NCBI GenBank assembly: GCA_002007465.1
Contig: LNAC01001219.1
Location: 99,661 to 163,660 of the forward strand
Direction of reading: 5' to 3'
DNA from: Ailurus styani
Lineage: Eukaryota; Chordata; Mammalia; Carnivora; Ailuridae
DNA length: 64,000 nucleotides
Below the pieces are notes generated by a model, which saw nothing but the letters and a program-made list of their open reading frames with translations, searched no databases and was not told the origin of the DNA. This document shows, in pieces, positions 39,361 through 50,279 of the stretch; within the stretch, counting starts at the first letter, position 1, and every line of letters begins with the position of its first letter. The position numbers were made by a program, and so were the translations under genes.

Positions 39361-39599
39361 GACTGCTGAATTGAACAGACCCTATAAGTATACAAAAAAT
39401 AAGGTTAAATACAATGAAGGGATAAAATATGATTATAACAATGAAAATTTTAAAAAGAATAAAAAGTGTTGATAAGATATAAGAGTTAAGAACATTAAAA
39501 TATGAAAAGGGAAAATTTAAAAGGAAAAAGTAAGAAAATAATTCAAGGAAAAAAAATTCAATGAATTTAACTTTGAACAACTGAAGAATCATGGGGAAA

Positions 39600-40647
39600 A
39601 AGCCATGAATTGTCTGCGTTGCTTTCCCCTATCTCCGTAGTTCCACAATTCTCAGCAATCTTGAACTTGACTTTGGCTGGATGTTTTTTTTTTTTTCCTG
39701 GTCTTCTGGGGGAGGGGCCTGTTGCTGTGATTCTCAAATGTCTCTGTCCGAGTCGGATTCCCACCGCCCTCGCCAGGGGCCAGGCTAAGTAATCAGCTCG
39801 GGTTCGCTCTCGGGAGCTTTTGTTCCCTGAATGCTTTCCATACCTCCTTGGAGGCCGGGACTGAAAAATGTCGGCTCCCAGTCTCCGACCTGGAGGACCC
39901 GAGACCTTGGGGCCACAGTCCTCAGTGCGCCTTAGAGAAAAGCAGTCCCTCCCGTCTTCTGGTCTCTGGCCACTCTCCGAGCTCACCCGGCCTGTGACCT
40001 AGTGTCTCTATCTCTGGCATGGCCCCTTTTAGAATCTCCGAACCCAGTAGATTCCTGCAGCCACTCCCGTGCCACTCCTCCCGGAGGAGGAAGGAGGGGG
40101 TCTCTCCGGGTCTGCTGCTTTTGGGGTCCCTAGTTACAAGGCAGTGGCCAGGCTGTGCTTCAGATCAGAGCCCATGGTATCACTGAGATGAGAGACTCCT
40201 CAGCTCAACTCTGTCTCTCTCACTGGCTTCTCTCTGATACCTGGGAGCTCGGTCGCGCTCAGACACCCCTGGTCTTTTTGTGTCCCCGTGGGTCCTGAGA
40301 CCACACTGTCCATGCAGGGGCTTCATCCCCTGCTTGGTCTCTGGGGCAATGTCCCTCAGTGGAGCCAACTTCTAACAGTTCTGAGTCTGTGCTCCACTGC
40401 TCACTCCCTTGTCAGGAGCCGGCCCCATCCCCCGGGGTCTATCTTCCCATCGCCTCAGATTCACTTCTCCGCACGTCTTACCTTCCAGAAAGTGGTCAAT
40501 TTTCTGTTCCTAGAATTGCTGCTCTTCTTCTCTTCGATCTTAGGTAGAATTTGTAGGTGCTCAGAATAGTTTGATAGCTCTCTGGGTGAATTCCTGGGAC
40601 CTGATGATAATCGGTCTCCTACTCCTCCGCCATCTTGCCGCTCCTCC
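39600..40647 (-). promoter_or_regulatory. L1 5' UTR (CpG-containing internal promoter region)
   Basis: GC-rich, CpG-containing block at the 5' end of the recent L1, in contrast to the AT-rich surroundings. Position and composition fit the internal promoter that full-length L1s carry (family knowledge). Activity is not shown by sequence. Confidence 0.55.
40627..40638 (-). promoter_or_regulatory. YY1-like motif at L1 start
   Basis: On the minus strand GCAAGATGGCGG lies about 10 nt inside the element. This matches the core of the YY1 site that directs start-site choice in human L1 5' UTRs. Confidence 0.5.
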
Positions 40648-40664
40648 CAATATCATTTATCTTT

Positions 40665-41289
40665 AAACATTTTTTCCAATTATATACTCAAAATTCTTAA
40701 ATTCTTTAGTGATTTTTTTATCAAATAACTATTTGTGAGGAATTAACTGACAAACCAATTGGATACTCTTGCAATTTTTTCTGAAGTAAAGAAGTGACCA
40801 GAGCTGAGAAAAGATTTGTATGCATTAATTGGAATTACTCACTTTCTAACTTCTTGTGATTAATTCCAAAATCATATACCAAGAGTTGACAAACAAATAC
40901 TACTTCTTGCTATGTATCTGTATATATATATAATTTATGTATTACATATATATGTATAGCATATGTTCATATAAGCATGGATTGGTGAGATTATATTTGT
41001 ATATATATACATATATATATAGAGGGGGGAGAACATCTCTCTTTATGTATGTGCATGTGTGACATATAAAGATAGAGGTAGATATGGAAAAAGTTAAGGA
41101 ACCTATTAGGGTAAGAAAGAATGAGAACATTATAAAAAGATATACATAAAATGTAACCACCAAAAATGGCATTTCTCATTTATTCTCTAATTCAGTAAAA
41201 TCATCACTCTTTCCCTTTTTTTTCTTTTTTCTTTTTTTATTTTCTGGAGAACATTATGTAAATAAAAATGAGCTCTCTTGCTACCACTG

Positions 41290-41291
<2 letters not shown>
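40665..41291. other. AT-rich intron, no gene recognised
   Basis: Contains TATATA-type tracts near 40920-41020; no exon. Confidence 0.5.

Positions 41292-41320
<29 letters not shown>
41292..41320. repeat. (GT)n microsatellite
   Basis: About 29 nt GT array. Confidence 0.95.
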
Positions 41321-41323
<3 letters not shown>

Positions 41324-41365
41324 CATTTTGTTAGTTTTAACTTTACATTCTTATTTTTTATTTTT

Positions 41366-41575
41366 ATATTTTTAACAATTAATTAATTAATTAATTAATT
41401 AATTTGAGAGAGTGAGCAAGAGACAGAGAAGGAGCAGAGGGAAGGTCAGAATGAGAGAAAGAATCAGACTCCCCACTGAACAGGGACCCAGACATGGGGC
41501 TTAATCCTGGGACTCCAGGATCATGACCTGGGCTGAAAGCAGATGCTTAACCAACTGAGTCACCCAAGCATCGCA
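41366..41575 (-). mobile_element. CAN SINE, antisense, with expanded TTAA-type tail
   Basis: An (AATT)n expansion at 41378-41405 replaces the usual TATTTATTTATTT. The body (GATCATGACCTGGGCTGAAA, CAACTGAGTCACCCAAGC) is diverged. Confidence 0.85.
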
Positions 41576-41674
41576 ACACACTCTTAACTTTTAAACAAAT
41601 TTTAATTTTCTTCATTTATGTTTACTTTGATATTTACATTAATATCACATTAATCTTTTTGATTTATCAGAGGG

Positions 41675-41695
41675 AAGAACTTCAGAAAAGGAATG
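41675..41695 (+). pseudogene. Decayed 21-nt micro-exon copy
   Basis: The 21 nt resemble the exon at 47760 (AAGAACTTCAGAAAAGGAAT against AAGACCATCAGGAAGAAAAT). The donor GT has become AT and the AG is displaced by 4 nt. The following about 250 nt (to about 41950) show weaker similarity to the introns after 47780 and 53232. Confidence 0.35.
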
Positions 41696-42141
41696 ATAAA
41701 TATTCTGACAGCCCTTTACTCCTGCACTATGATGTCTTTCACCACTGACATTTCCTGCCTCTTCACTTGCATGCCATCTCTTGGCTCTCCCTCTTGAATG
41801 TCTGCTCTCCCTCCCCATTATTTGGTTTCCATATTTTTGCCATATTAAGTCTCCTTCACTTCTGTTTTCCATCTTCCCCATATCTCTTTTCTTCATCCTA
41901 TGACTTGCCAGTGTATACAAATTATGAAGTTGGTGAAATAAAGCAATTTAGCTAACAGGCACATGGATACCACTCATTTACATTTATTGACAACACTTAG
42001 GTCCTCTATCATGTATTCCAGGAAAGGGTTCCCATTACTATATACATGATACTACCTCAAACTTTAAGACATGGGAGAATACTCCAAAGTTACTTAATTA
42101 AATCCTTTATCCATTTGCCTTTCAAACTCCTGTAAATTCTG

Positions 42142-45100
42142 GGAGGGGGGCAAGATGGCAGAAGAGTAGGGAACCCCATTTCAATTGGTCCCCTGAATAA
42201 GCTGGATATCTACCAGAGCACTCTGCACATCCATGAAACCACTTGAGATGTAAGATTATATACATCTGGATCTCTATGGGGGGGTGGGGGTGGAGCAGAG
42301 GATCATCAGTTGAGAGTTACAAAAGACAGAGTTGGGATTACACAGAAAGATATCAGAGGATAAACATAAGGGGGTGGGAACTACCAGAAGCAAGCCATTG
42401 GAAAGTAATACCCAATGCAAAAGTGCCCTGCGCTCCTTGGCTGTGAGATGGGAAAGGACTGATAACAGCACTCAAACAGAACAAAAGGGCTTAAGGGACA
42501 ATTGCTGGGACCAGGGGCCGCAGGTGTGGACCTAAGCCCATGGTCCCCAAGGGGCGCAGCAGTTGTCCGCCCATGCCTGAGAGGATTCAGAGCAGACTTC
42601 AGTCAGGGGACCCTGGAACAGCAGCTGCCGGGGCCGGGTTCCCCAGACCAATGTTGTTCTTGGTTTTGGTGGCAAGGGGGTGAATGAGACAAGCAGGGAG
42701 CTCGGTCAACCACTGAGATGGTCGCTGGGGGTGACCACTCACTTCCAGACTCATTCTATGAGGCCAAAATTACCTTGGTCCTAAAACCACGCAAAGACCC
42801 TATCAAAAAGGAGAATTTTGGACCAATATCCCTGATGAATATGGATACCAAAATTCTCAACAAGATCTTAGCTAATAGGATTCAACAGTACATTAAAAAG
42901 ATTATCTATCACGACCAGATGGGATTTATCCCTGGGATGCAAGGGTGGCTCAACATTGACAAATCAATGTGATAGAACACATTAATATGAAGAGAAAGAA
43001 GAACCATATGTCCTCTCTATTGATGCATAAAAAGCATTTGACAAACTACAGCATCCTCTCTTGACTTAAATTCTTCCAAGTGTAGGGATAGAGGGAACAT
43101 ACCTCAATATCATAAGAGCCATCTATGAAAAGACCATGGGGAATATCATTCTCAATACAGAAAAACTGAGAACATTCCCCTTAAGGTCAGGAATACAACA
43201 GAGATGCCCACTCTCACCACTGTTGTTCAACAGAGTCCTAGAAGTCCTAGCAACAGCAATCAGACAACGAAAAGAAATAAAAGGCATTCAAATTGGTAAA
43301 GAAGTCAAACTCTCCCTCTCTGCAGATGACATGATATTCTATGTGGTAAACCCAAAAAACTCAACCCCCAAATTACTACAACTCATACAGCAATTCAGTA
43401 ATGTGGCAGGATACAAAAACAATGCACAGAAATCATTTGTTTTCCTATACACTAAAAATGTAACTGTAGAAAGAGAAATTGAGGAATTGATTCCATTTAC
43501 AGTAGCACCAAAAACCATAACACACCTTGGAATAAACCTAACTAAAGAGGTAAATGATCTATATTCTAGGAACTATGGAACACTCATGAAAGAAATTGAA
43601 GACACAAAAAGATGGAAAAACATTCCATGCTCATGTATTGTAAGAATAAGCATTGCTAAAATGTCTATGCTGCCCAGAGAAATCTATACTTTCAATACCA
43701 TCCTGATCAAAATACCATTGGCATTTTTCAAAGTACTGAAGCAAGCAATCCTAAAATTTGTATGGAACCAGGAAATACCCCAAATCGCCAAGGAAATGTT
43801 GAAAAAGAAAAACAAAGTTGGGGGCATCACGTTGCCTGATTTCAAGCTATATTACAAAGCTGTGATCACCAAGAGCATGGTACTGGTGCAAAAACAGACA
43901 CACAGACCAATGGAGCAGAATAGAGAGCCCAGATATGGTCTCTCAACTATGGTCAACTAATCTTCAACAAAGCAGGAAAAAATATCCAATGGAAAAAAGA
44001 CAGTCTCTTCAATAAATGGTGCTGAGAAAATTGGACAGCTATATACAGAAGACTTAAACTCGACCATTCTTTTACACCATACACAAACATAAAATCAAAA
44101 TGGATGAAATGCCTCCATGTGAGACAGGAATCCATCAAAATCCTAGAGGAGAACATAGGCAGTAACTTCTTTGAAAACATCCACACCAGCTTCTTTCAAG
44201 ACACATATCCAAAGGCAAGGGAAACAAAAGCAAAAATGAACTTTTGAGATTCCAAGATAAAAATCTTCTGCACAGCAAAGGAAACAGTCAACAAAACAAA
44301 GAGGCAACCCCAGAATGGGAAAAGATATTTGCAAATGACACTACAGACAAAGGGCTGATATTTGAGATCTCTAAAGAACTTCTCAAACTCAATACCCAAA
44401 AAACAGGTGATCAAGTCAGAAAATGGGCAGAAGGCATGAACAGACACTTCTCCAATGAAGACATCCAAATAGCTAAAAGACACATGAAAAAGTGTTCATC
44501 ATCATTAGCCATCTGAGAAATTCAAATCAAAACGACATTGAGATACCACCTTACACCAATTAGAATGGCAATAATTGACAAGACAAGGAACAACAAATAT
44601 TGGAGAAATTGTAGAGAAAGGGATACCCTCTTACACTGTTGGTGGGAATGCAAAATGGTGCAGCCACTTTGGAAAACAGTGTGGAGGTTCCTCAAAAAAT
44701 TAAAAATAGAGCTACCCTATGACCCAACAATTACACTACTGAGTATTTACACCAAAGATACAGATGTAGTGAAAATAAGGGCCATGTGCACCCCAATGTT
44801 CTTAGCAGCAATGTTTACAATAGCCAAAATGTGAAGGAGCTGAGATTCCCTTCAACAGATGAATGGATAAAGAGGATGTGGTCCATATACATATATTATT
44901 CAGCCATCAGAAAGGATAAATACCCAGATTTTGAATCAACATGAATGGGACTGGAGGAGATTATGCTAAGTGAAATGAGTCAAGCAGAGAAAAACAATTA
45001 TCATATGGTTTCACTTTTTTGTGGAACATAAAGAATAACATAGAGGACATAAGGAGAAGGAAGGGACTAATGGGGGGGGGGAATAGGGGGAAATGAACCA

Positions 45101-45322
45101 TGAGACACTATGGACTCTGGAGGAAAAATTGAGGGTTTTAGAGGGGAGGGGATTGGGGGGATGGTTTAGTCCAGTGATGGATATTAAGAAGGGCACGTAT
45201 TGCATGGAGCACTGGGCATTATATGCAAATAATGAATCATGGAACACTACATCAAAAACTAATGATGTACTGTATAGTGACTAACATAATAAAATAAAAT
45301 AAAAATAAAAGGGAAAAAAACA
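42142..45322 (+). mobile_element. Internally deleted L1, sense, with both ends and target-site duplication
   Basis: Starts with the L1 5' end (GGAGGGGGGCAAGATGGCAG) and about 0.6 kb of 5' UTR, then jumps near 42733 directly into ORF2 at [12 protein letters not shown]. It continues through RT (43136-43960), the C-terminal part and the 3' UTR to an AATAAAATAAAATAAAAATA tail. ORF1 and the endonuclease are absent. Flanks are CTGTAAATTCTG (42130-42141) and CTGTGAATTCTG (45323-45334). The RT motif reads SADD instead of FADD and frames are broken. Confidence 0.9.
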
Positions 45323-45334
45323 CTGTGAATTCTG

Positions 45335-46949
45335 ATGTTATTCATTGGTCAAGTGTGAAACTGAAGCTCACTCTTCCATTGCCATTAATCATTGGTCAAG
45401 TGTTCTCTTGTATGTAAGCACTTTTAGATAATTGTGCATTTTTTTTCCCCAGCCACTGTAGTTATACTTTTTCTTTACATTTTAATTCACCCAATAATTA
45501 ATTCTGAAAAGTGGTCTTCCTTTTGAATCTTTGTACATAGGTTTTATTTCTCAAGGAAATTTCATTAATATTTCTCAATCCATTTTTTTTAATGTTAGTG
45601 ACATAAGAAGCTATTGTCCAGGATGTTCTTATAAGGTTCCCTTGTAAAACCCTAAAATAGTCATAACGTTTAATAACCCATCTTAGCTAGATTTTTTTTC
45701 AATTTTACTTCTGTTTTCACAGGGACTAGAATATAAGAAAATATCACCTCAATTCATGTAGCAAACATGTTATGAACAATGCTAAAGATACAATTATTGG
45801 TGGTTGAGTGTCAATACTGCATGCCTACTTATTACTTTTGGAGAACCTATTTCATGTATATATGTTGTGCTTTATTTTCAAAATGGTAGAAGTTCAATGC
45901 GAGTTGAATAATTTGGCATTGGCTATCTCAGAGAAAGCCCTATTTCACTTCTCTGGGTCTCATTTTCTTGAAATATGTGTTAAAATGTACTTTTTACACA
46001 AGTGGAAGATACAAACCAACATTACCTATTGTTGGTAAGAATGCCTTTGAAGCTTAATGTTTCCAGTTCTCAAAAATGTAAGTCAGTTTGCACCAGAAGA
46101 AAATCATGGAAGTGTTTCAAGTTTTCCCTCCTCACTTCCTAATAGTCTTTCTTCATGAATTGGTTCCTCCTCTGTTTTTAGATAAGTAAAAAAAGCAAAT
46201 TTAATTGACTTATTATTCTGTTATGTATTTGTTTTATCTGATTCTTGTACATTTGTCTTGAACTTTCCATCATCATCTATGTAAACACCAAGATATATGT
46301 ATTTTTGTATGATTTTGCCTCGTTATTTTATCTTTCCAGCTGAAATTTTCAGTCTTACTTTATATTTCAACTTCCGTCATTATTACATCTGCATCTTTTT
46401 ATGTCCTTTGATTTATGTAAGCTAATCACTTCCTTCAGATAAACTTATTAATGATGTGTGTGCGAATGGTAGTATTTTTGTTTGGCAGATGTATAAGTGT
46501 CACCCTAAGGTAGTGTTAGGTCATTAGTTTTAAACCTAATTCACATCATGTCATGCTTTATTTTCCTTCCTTTTAAGTTATTTTAATTAGACTCTCTTTC
46601 CAGCAATGGATAGAGGTGATAACAACCTCATTTTTCATAGGAGGAAAATTAGACCAGAAGGTATATATTTGAAGAATATCTAAAACTTGGGAAATAGAAA
46701 TGAGGACTAATAGGTGGAATGAGGATCTAAACAATGCAAGAAAAATGGGGAAAGAGTCAGGCAGAGGGATTAACACCAAAAACAGAGTGGAGGTTGAAAG
46801 ATTATGCACATGAGAGTGCCCTTCCCAACATTCACTGTTGTATTTTATATACACCATGCTCAATTTAAAAATACATGAAGGTGCATTTCTATAGTACTCC
46901 AGATATCCATGGAATTCCTATATTACCATTAACACATATTTTATTTCCC
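45335..46949. other. Intronic sequence, no gene recognised
   Basis: AT-rich; several AG-preceded pyrimidine tracts (for example near 45470 and 45720) but no credible exon with a donor. Confidence 0.5.
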
Positions 46950-47759
46950 CCAAATCAATTTCAGCATCAATTTTAATCCTCTTGTTTTCTTCTTTGCTTA
47001 TGAGACACAGGTGCTTATCAATTGCATCCTTATATATATATGTTAGTAAGAATGGGAAAAATAGGTTAGAGCAACTTCACTCAACTATTTGAATTTCTTT
47101 TGAGTTAAAAATTAAAAGTTTTAGTGCTTACCAAAGCTAGTTTTAAAAGTTCTATACATTAAGTTATAGCACATTTCTTAAACTCAAAGAATTAGAAATC
47201 ATCAGACTTACAGAAATATCTGTGTCCACACATTATATCCATTCATTTTCGCAATGATTTTAACATCTATAGAAAAGACTTTCCAAATTTACAAAGATTT
47301 ACAAGTTGATTACTACTTATACAAGTTGTGTTTCCACTTGAAGACAACTTCGTTAATTGTGTACTTGCAAAAAATTGGCAAAATTTAGAAAATATCTTAA
47401 AACACCACTACCAGAAAAATATTTTGTAAAATTATTTTATCAAATACACGTTTTGGTTCAAACTTTGAATTCCCTAAATAACTAAAGCCATCTATAAGGA
47501 AATATGTGTGGTCTTCTTGACACTTCTTCAACATTTGCATATCACAGAGTCATTTGAGAAAATTCTTTCCTTTTCCACCCTTTCTGAGAATAAGCATGTG
47601 CTCTTTTGCCAATTTTTTGGTTTTTGTGTGTTTTCTGCTTACTTTTTTCTCATTATATTCATCCTACCAGTTTACATTGCATTGGCAAATTTCAAGTCAT
47701 CTTACTTTTCCATATTTATTTCTCTTTAAATTACAAAGTGTTCTCCATTTTTTTTTCAG

Positions 47760-47780
47760 AAGACCATCAGGAAGAAAATG
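47760..47780 (+). CDS. Butyrophilin-like gene, 21-nt heptad micro-exon 2
   Basis: The acceptor is a long T run ending TTTTTTCAG and the donor is ATG|GTAATT. The exon is 21 nt, phase 1 on both sides, and encodes E-D-H-Q-E-E-N, a charged helix-favouring heptad. The flanking introns (about 46.95-49.75 kb) align by eye with those around the exon at 53215, so the two exons are duplicates of one ancestral unit. The donor has T at +5 where the consensus has G, so inclusion may be variable. Confidence 0.65.
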
Positions 47781-48369
47781 GTAATTTTTTACAGACTCAC
47801 ATTCCTTTGGTGATGCATTGCATAGAAATGATTTTTTTTCTTGTCATTTACCGATTCTTTAACTCATTACCCACCCCTATCTTTGTCCTTTGTTTTCTTG
47901 AATTTCTAATTATTCTATACACTTTATTTTTGTTTCCTGAAATTCTCCCATCATGCCTTCTCATTCAGTCTCCTCAAGGTTTTCATTTCCTTTCCTTTAT
48001 TTGCCATATATTCTTCATTTTCTTCTATCTTCCAGTTGCTTATCATAATTTCATTTTAAGGTAGGTGAGATGCAGAGGATTAGGTTAGGAAGAATGTACT
48101 TGTTTCCATGCAAGATATATTCTAGAAAATATCCTTTCACTTGGGTTTTCCCTACATGTTCTTTGAATTGGAGTGCCCTTTACTGTAAATGGGAAAATAT
48201 CCCAAATCAGAAGGTAAGTGATCAGATTCCAAAGTTTCTGAATTAAGATTTTTCTTCTATTGACCACTTAAATACTCTGAACTTACTGTAGTCAAGTGTA
48301 ATCTTGAGATTTGCTATTCAACTTCCCTTGACCATTTTCTCAAGTGATTGAACCTAGGTAAATTTTTTT

Positions 48370-48558
48370 TAAAGATTTTATTTATTTATTTATTTGACAG
48401 AGAGAGATTACAAGTAGGCAGAGAGGCAGGCAGAGAGAGAAGGAAGCAGGCTCTCTGCTGAGCAGAGAGCCCAATGCTGGGCTTGATCCCAGGACTCTGA
48501 GATCATGACCTGAGCCGAAGGCAGAGGCTTTAACCCACAGAGTCACCCAGGTGCCCCT
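48370..48558 (-). mobile_element. CAN SINE, antisense, with target-site duplication
   Basis: TTAAAGATTTTATTTATTTA start and GAGTCACCCAGGTGCCCC end. Flanked by GTAAATTTTTTT and GTAAATATTTTT. Confidence 0.92.
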
Positions 48559-48704
48559 GTAAATATTTTTTACATGACTATGACTATCATGTTATTTTCT
48601 CATTCCAAACATACTTATTACTCTTCTTTCATTTGCAGTTTTACCTATTCAACTAGTAATTCAACAAATTGATTTTTGTGGGTGATCTTTACACGTATAT
48701 TTTA

Positions 48705-48888
48705 TTTATTTGTTTGTTTTTTAATTGTGTTATGTTAGGCACCATACATAATTAATTTTGTTGTAGTGTTCCAAGATTCACTGTTTACTTATAATCCCCA
48801 GTGCTCCGTGCAATACGTGCCTCTTTAATAACCTGCCTCCCATCTAAAACTGGAGTCCATAGTCTCTCATGGTTCCTCTCCCCCTCCA
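48705..48888 (-). mobile_element. L1 3' end, antisense, short
   Basis: TTAATTGTGTTATGTTAGGC, AGTGTTCCAAGATTCACTG and CAGTGCTCCGTGCAATACG match the 3' UTR of other antisense L1s. About 180 nt, directly followed by a SINE. Confidence 0.8.
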
Positions 48889-48889
48889 A

Positions 48890-49083
48890 TATTTTTTAAA
48901 AAGATTTATTTATGAGAGTGAAAGAGAGAGGAGCAAGGGGCAGAGGGAGAGGGAGAGAGAGAGTCCTAGCAGATCTCCCCCTGAGCATGGAGCCTGATGT
49001 GGAGCTCGATCCCAGGACTCTGACATTGTGATTTCCAAAATTAAAAATTGGACACTTAACTGACTGAGCCACCCATGTGCCCC
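48890..49083 (-). mobile_element. CAN SINE, antisense
   Basis: TTTTTTAAAAAGATTTATTT start, CGATCCCAGGACTCTGACAT, GACTGAGCCACCCATGTGCC end. Confidence 0.88.
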
Positions 49084-49360
49084 ATACATACATTTTTCAT
49101 TCAATTAATCTCATTGATATTATATCTCTGAAGTCTAAGATATTTCTACACCAACTTTTTTACCTCACCAAAATAATTATTTAAATCTTCATGTCCTACA
49201 TATCACATGGTATTCAATGAAATGATGTCAATGGAATGGATTTCAGAGATGTAATTCCTTAATTATGGAATGGACATGACTTGGTCAGTTATCAAAAATA
49301 ATCATAGGAGATGTAGGACTTTCATCATATCTTCTTTTTAATGTTTAGAAAACATGTCTC

Positions 49361-49416
49361 ATGAGGTATTGTATGGTGACTAACATAACATAATAACATA
49401 AAATAAAAAATTTTTA
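49361..49416 (+). mobile_element. 56-bp L1 3' terminus insertion with 12-bp target-site duplication
   Basis: ATGAGGTATTGTATGGTGAC then TAACATAACATAATAACATA and an A-rich end match the last bases of L1 (compare 45250-45300). AAAACATGTCTC flanks it at 49349-49360 and 49417-49428. Confidence 0.85.
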
Positions 49417-49458
49417 AAAACATGTCTCATATACATGTCTCTACATATTCTCTCTCAG

Positions 49459-49485
49459 ATAGGAGGAAGGTATAGTATAACCCTG
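49459..49485 (+). pseudogene. Decayed 27-nt micro-exon copy with in-frame stop
   Basis: Preceded by TTCTCTCTCAG and followed by CTG|GTAAGA, so both splice signals survive. In phase 1 it reads D-R-R-K-V-stop-Y-N-P. It is the duplicate of the functional exon at 54084 (A-R-R-K-A-Q-Y-K-S), and the surrounding introns also align. If spliced in, it would end the protein before the B30.2 domain. Confidence 0.6.
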
Positions 49486-50116
49486 GTAAGATAAAAAAAA
49501 ATAACTCTGGTAAGAAACAGAATCTTTCTGAGAGAGTCCTAGTCATTTATCCATCCTGGATTTCCCACCATGTTTATTTAAGATTATCTTCATTCAGGCA
49601 TGAGTTAACATAGAACTCAAATAAACTAAGGTTTTGAATTAATCAGTGGAGAAAAATGTGAATAGGGGGACCCAAAAGCCTGACCTTTCATTATTTAAGT
49701 GAGCAATATTTCAGTATCCCCTTGTTCAGTATTTATGGCAAATTTATACAATGTAGGTACTGCAATACCGCAATTTGACAAATATATATAAAGTAGCCAA
49801 TGACCACTCTAAAGCTACCACACTAAATAAATAAGAACCTAAATATTGTGAAATGGAGGAAGAATATTTTTATAAATTAAACAACCTGAACTATATTCCT
49901 AATTTTTTGTCAATTTATTAAATTAACCCCATTCCCCCATCCTTTATTTACTGGTGAATATTTCAAGAAAATAGCATCCTCTGCTAAGTGTCATGTGCCT
50001 ATGTGAGTGTTCACCTGAAATCTGAAAGAGTTATTTCAAATATGAATTTTTCAGTCAATTTGAATTTTCTCTGTAGTTATCTCTCATGATTTTTACATTT
50101 TTGCTTGTTTTTTCAG

Positions 50117-50137
50117 TAGGACTTCAGGAAAAAATAT
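50117..50137 (+). pseudogene. Decayed 21-nt micro-exon copy lacking a donor site
   Basis: A good acceptor (TTTGCTTGTTTTTTCAG) is followed by a sequence like the exon at 53215, reading V-G-L-Q-E-K-I in phase 1. The position where GT is required reads TA, so the donor is lost. The next 40 nt also resemble the intron starts after 47780 and 53232. Confidence 0.5.
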
Positions 50138-50279
50138 TAATTTCTGATAGTCCATTACTTTGATCTCCTTCAGAATAACTGGTTTCTTGGTGTCTGTAAC
50201 ATTTCCCACATTATAATCTATATGCCCTCCATTACCACCCTTCTCCTTGATGTATACTATTCCCATTCCGACATACAGA

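Larger units (their letters stand above)
33951..40647 (-). mobile_element. Recent full-length L1, antisense, 17-bp target-site duplication
   Basis: About 6.7 kb with both ends intact. The 3' tail is A/T-rich (AATAATAAAATAAAA on the minus strand) and the 5' start is GGAGGAGCGGCAAGATGGCG. CAATATCATTTATCTTT flanks it perfectly at 33934-33950 and 40648-40664. ORF2 is readable in large blocks: endonuclease (36818-37855; T-F-F-S-S-A-H-G-T-F-S-R-I-D-H, S-D-H-N-A-L), reverse transcriptase (35296-36291; [12 protein letters not shown]) and C-terminal region (34211-34582). Frameshifts or stops (near 36300, early in ORF2 at about 37980) and N-marked joins make it inactive as assembled. ORF1 occupies about 38.5-39.07 kb, broken near its start. 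Confidence 0.95.
46950..49750 (+). repeat. Intragenic duplication unit, copy 1
   Basis: This segment holds the 21-nt exon at 47760 and the stop-containing 27-nt copy at 49459. Long intronic stretches align by eye, with many substitutions, to 51550-54200: for example the stretches around 47400-47640 and 52860-53060, 48030-48350 and 53330-53620, 49110-49360 and 53770-54060. Later insertions (SINE 48370-48558, L1 and SINE 48705-49083, tiny L1 49361-49416) explain most of the length difference. Confidence 0.6.

Noticed and set aside
39567..39986. 139-codon minus frame in the GC-rich block
   Set aside because: Lies in the L1 5' UTR; no known L1 or host protein, explained by high GC content.
45722..45760. 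Pyrimidine tract and AG followed by GGACTAGAATATAAGAAAAT, considered as another micro-exon copy
   Set aside because: No donor within range, in-frame stop, and flanks do not align convincingly with the other units.
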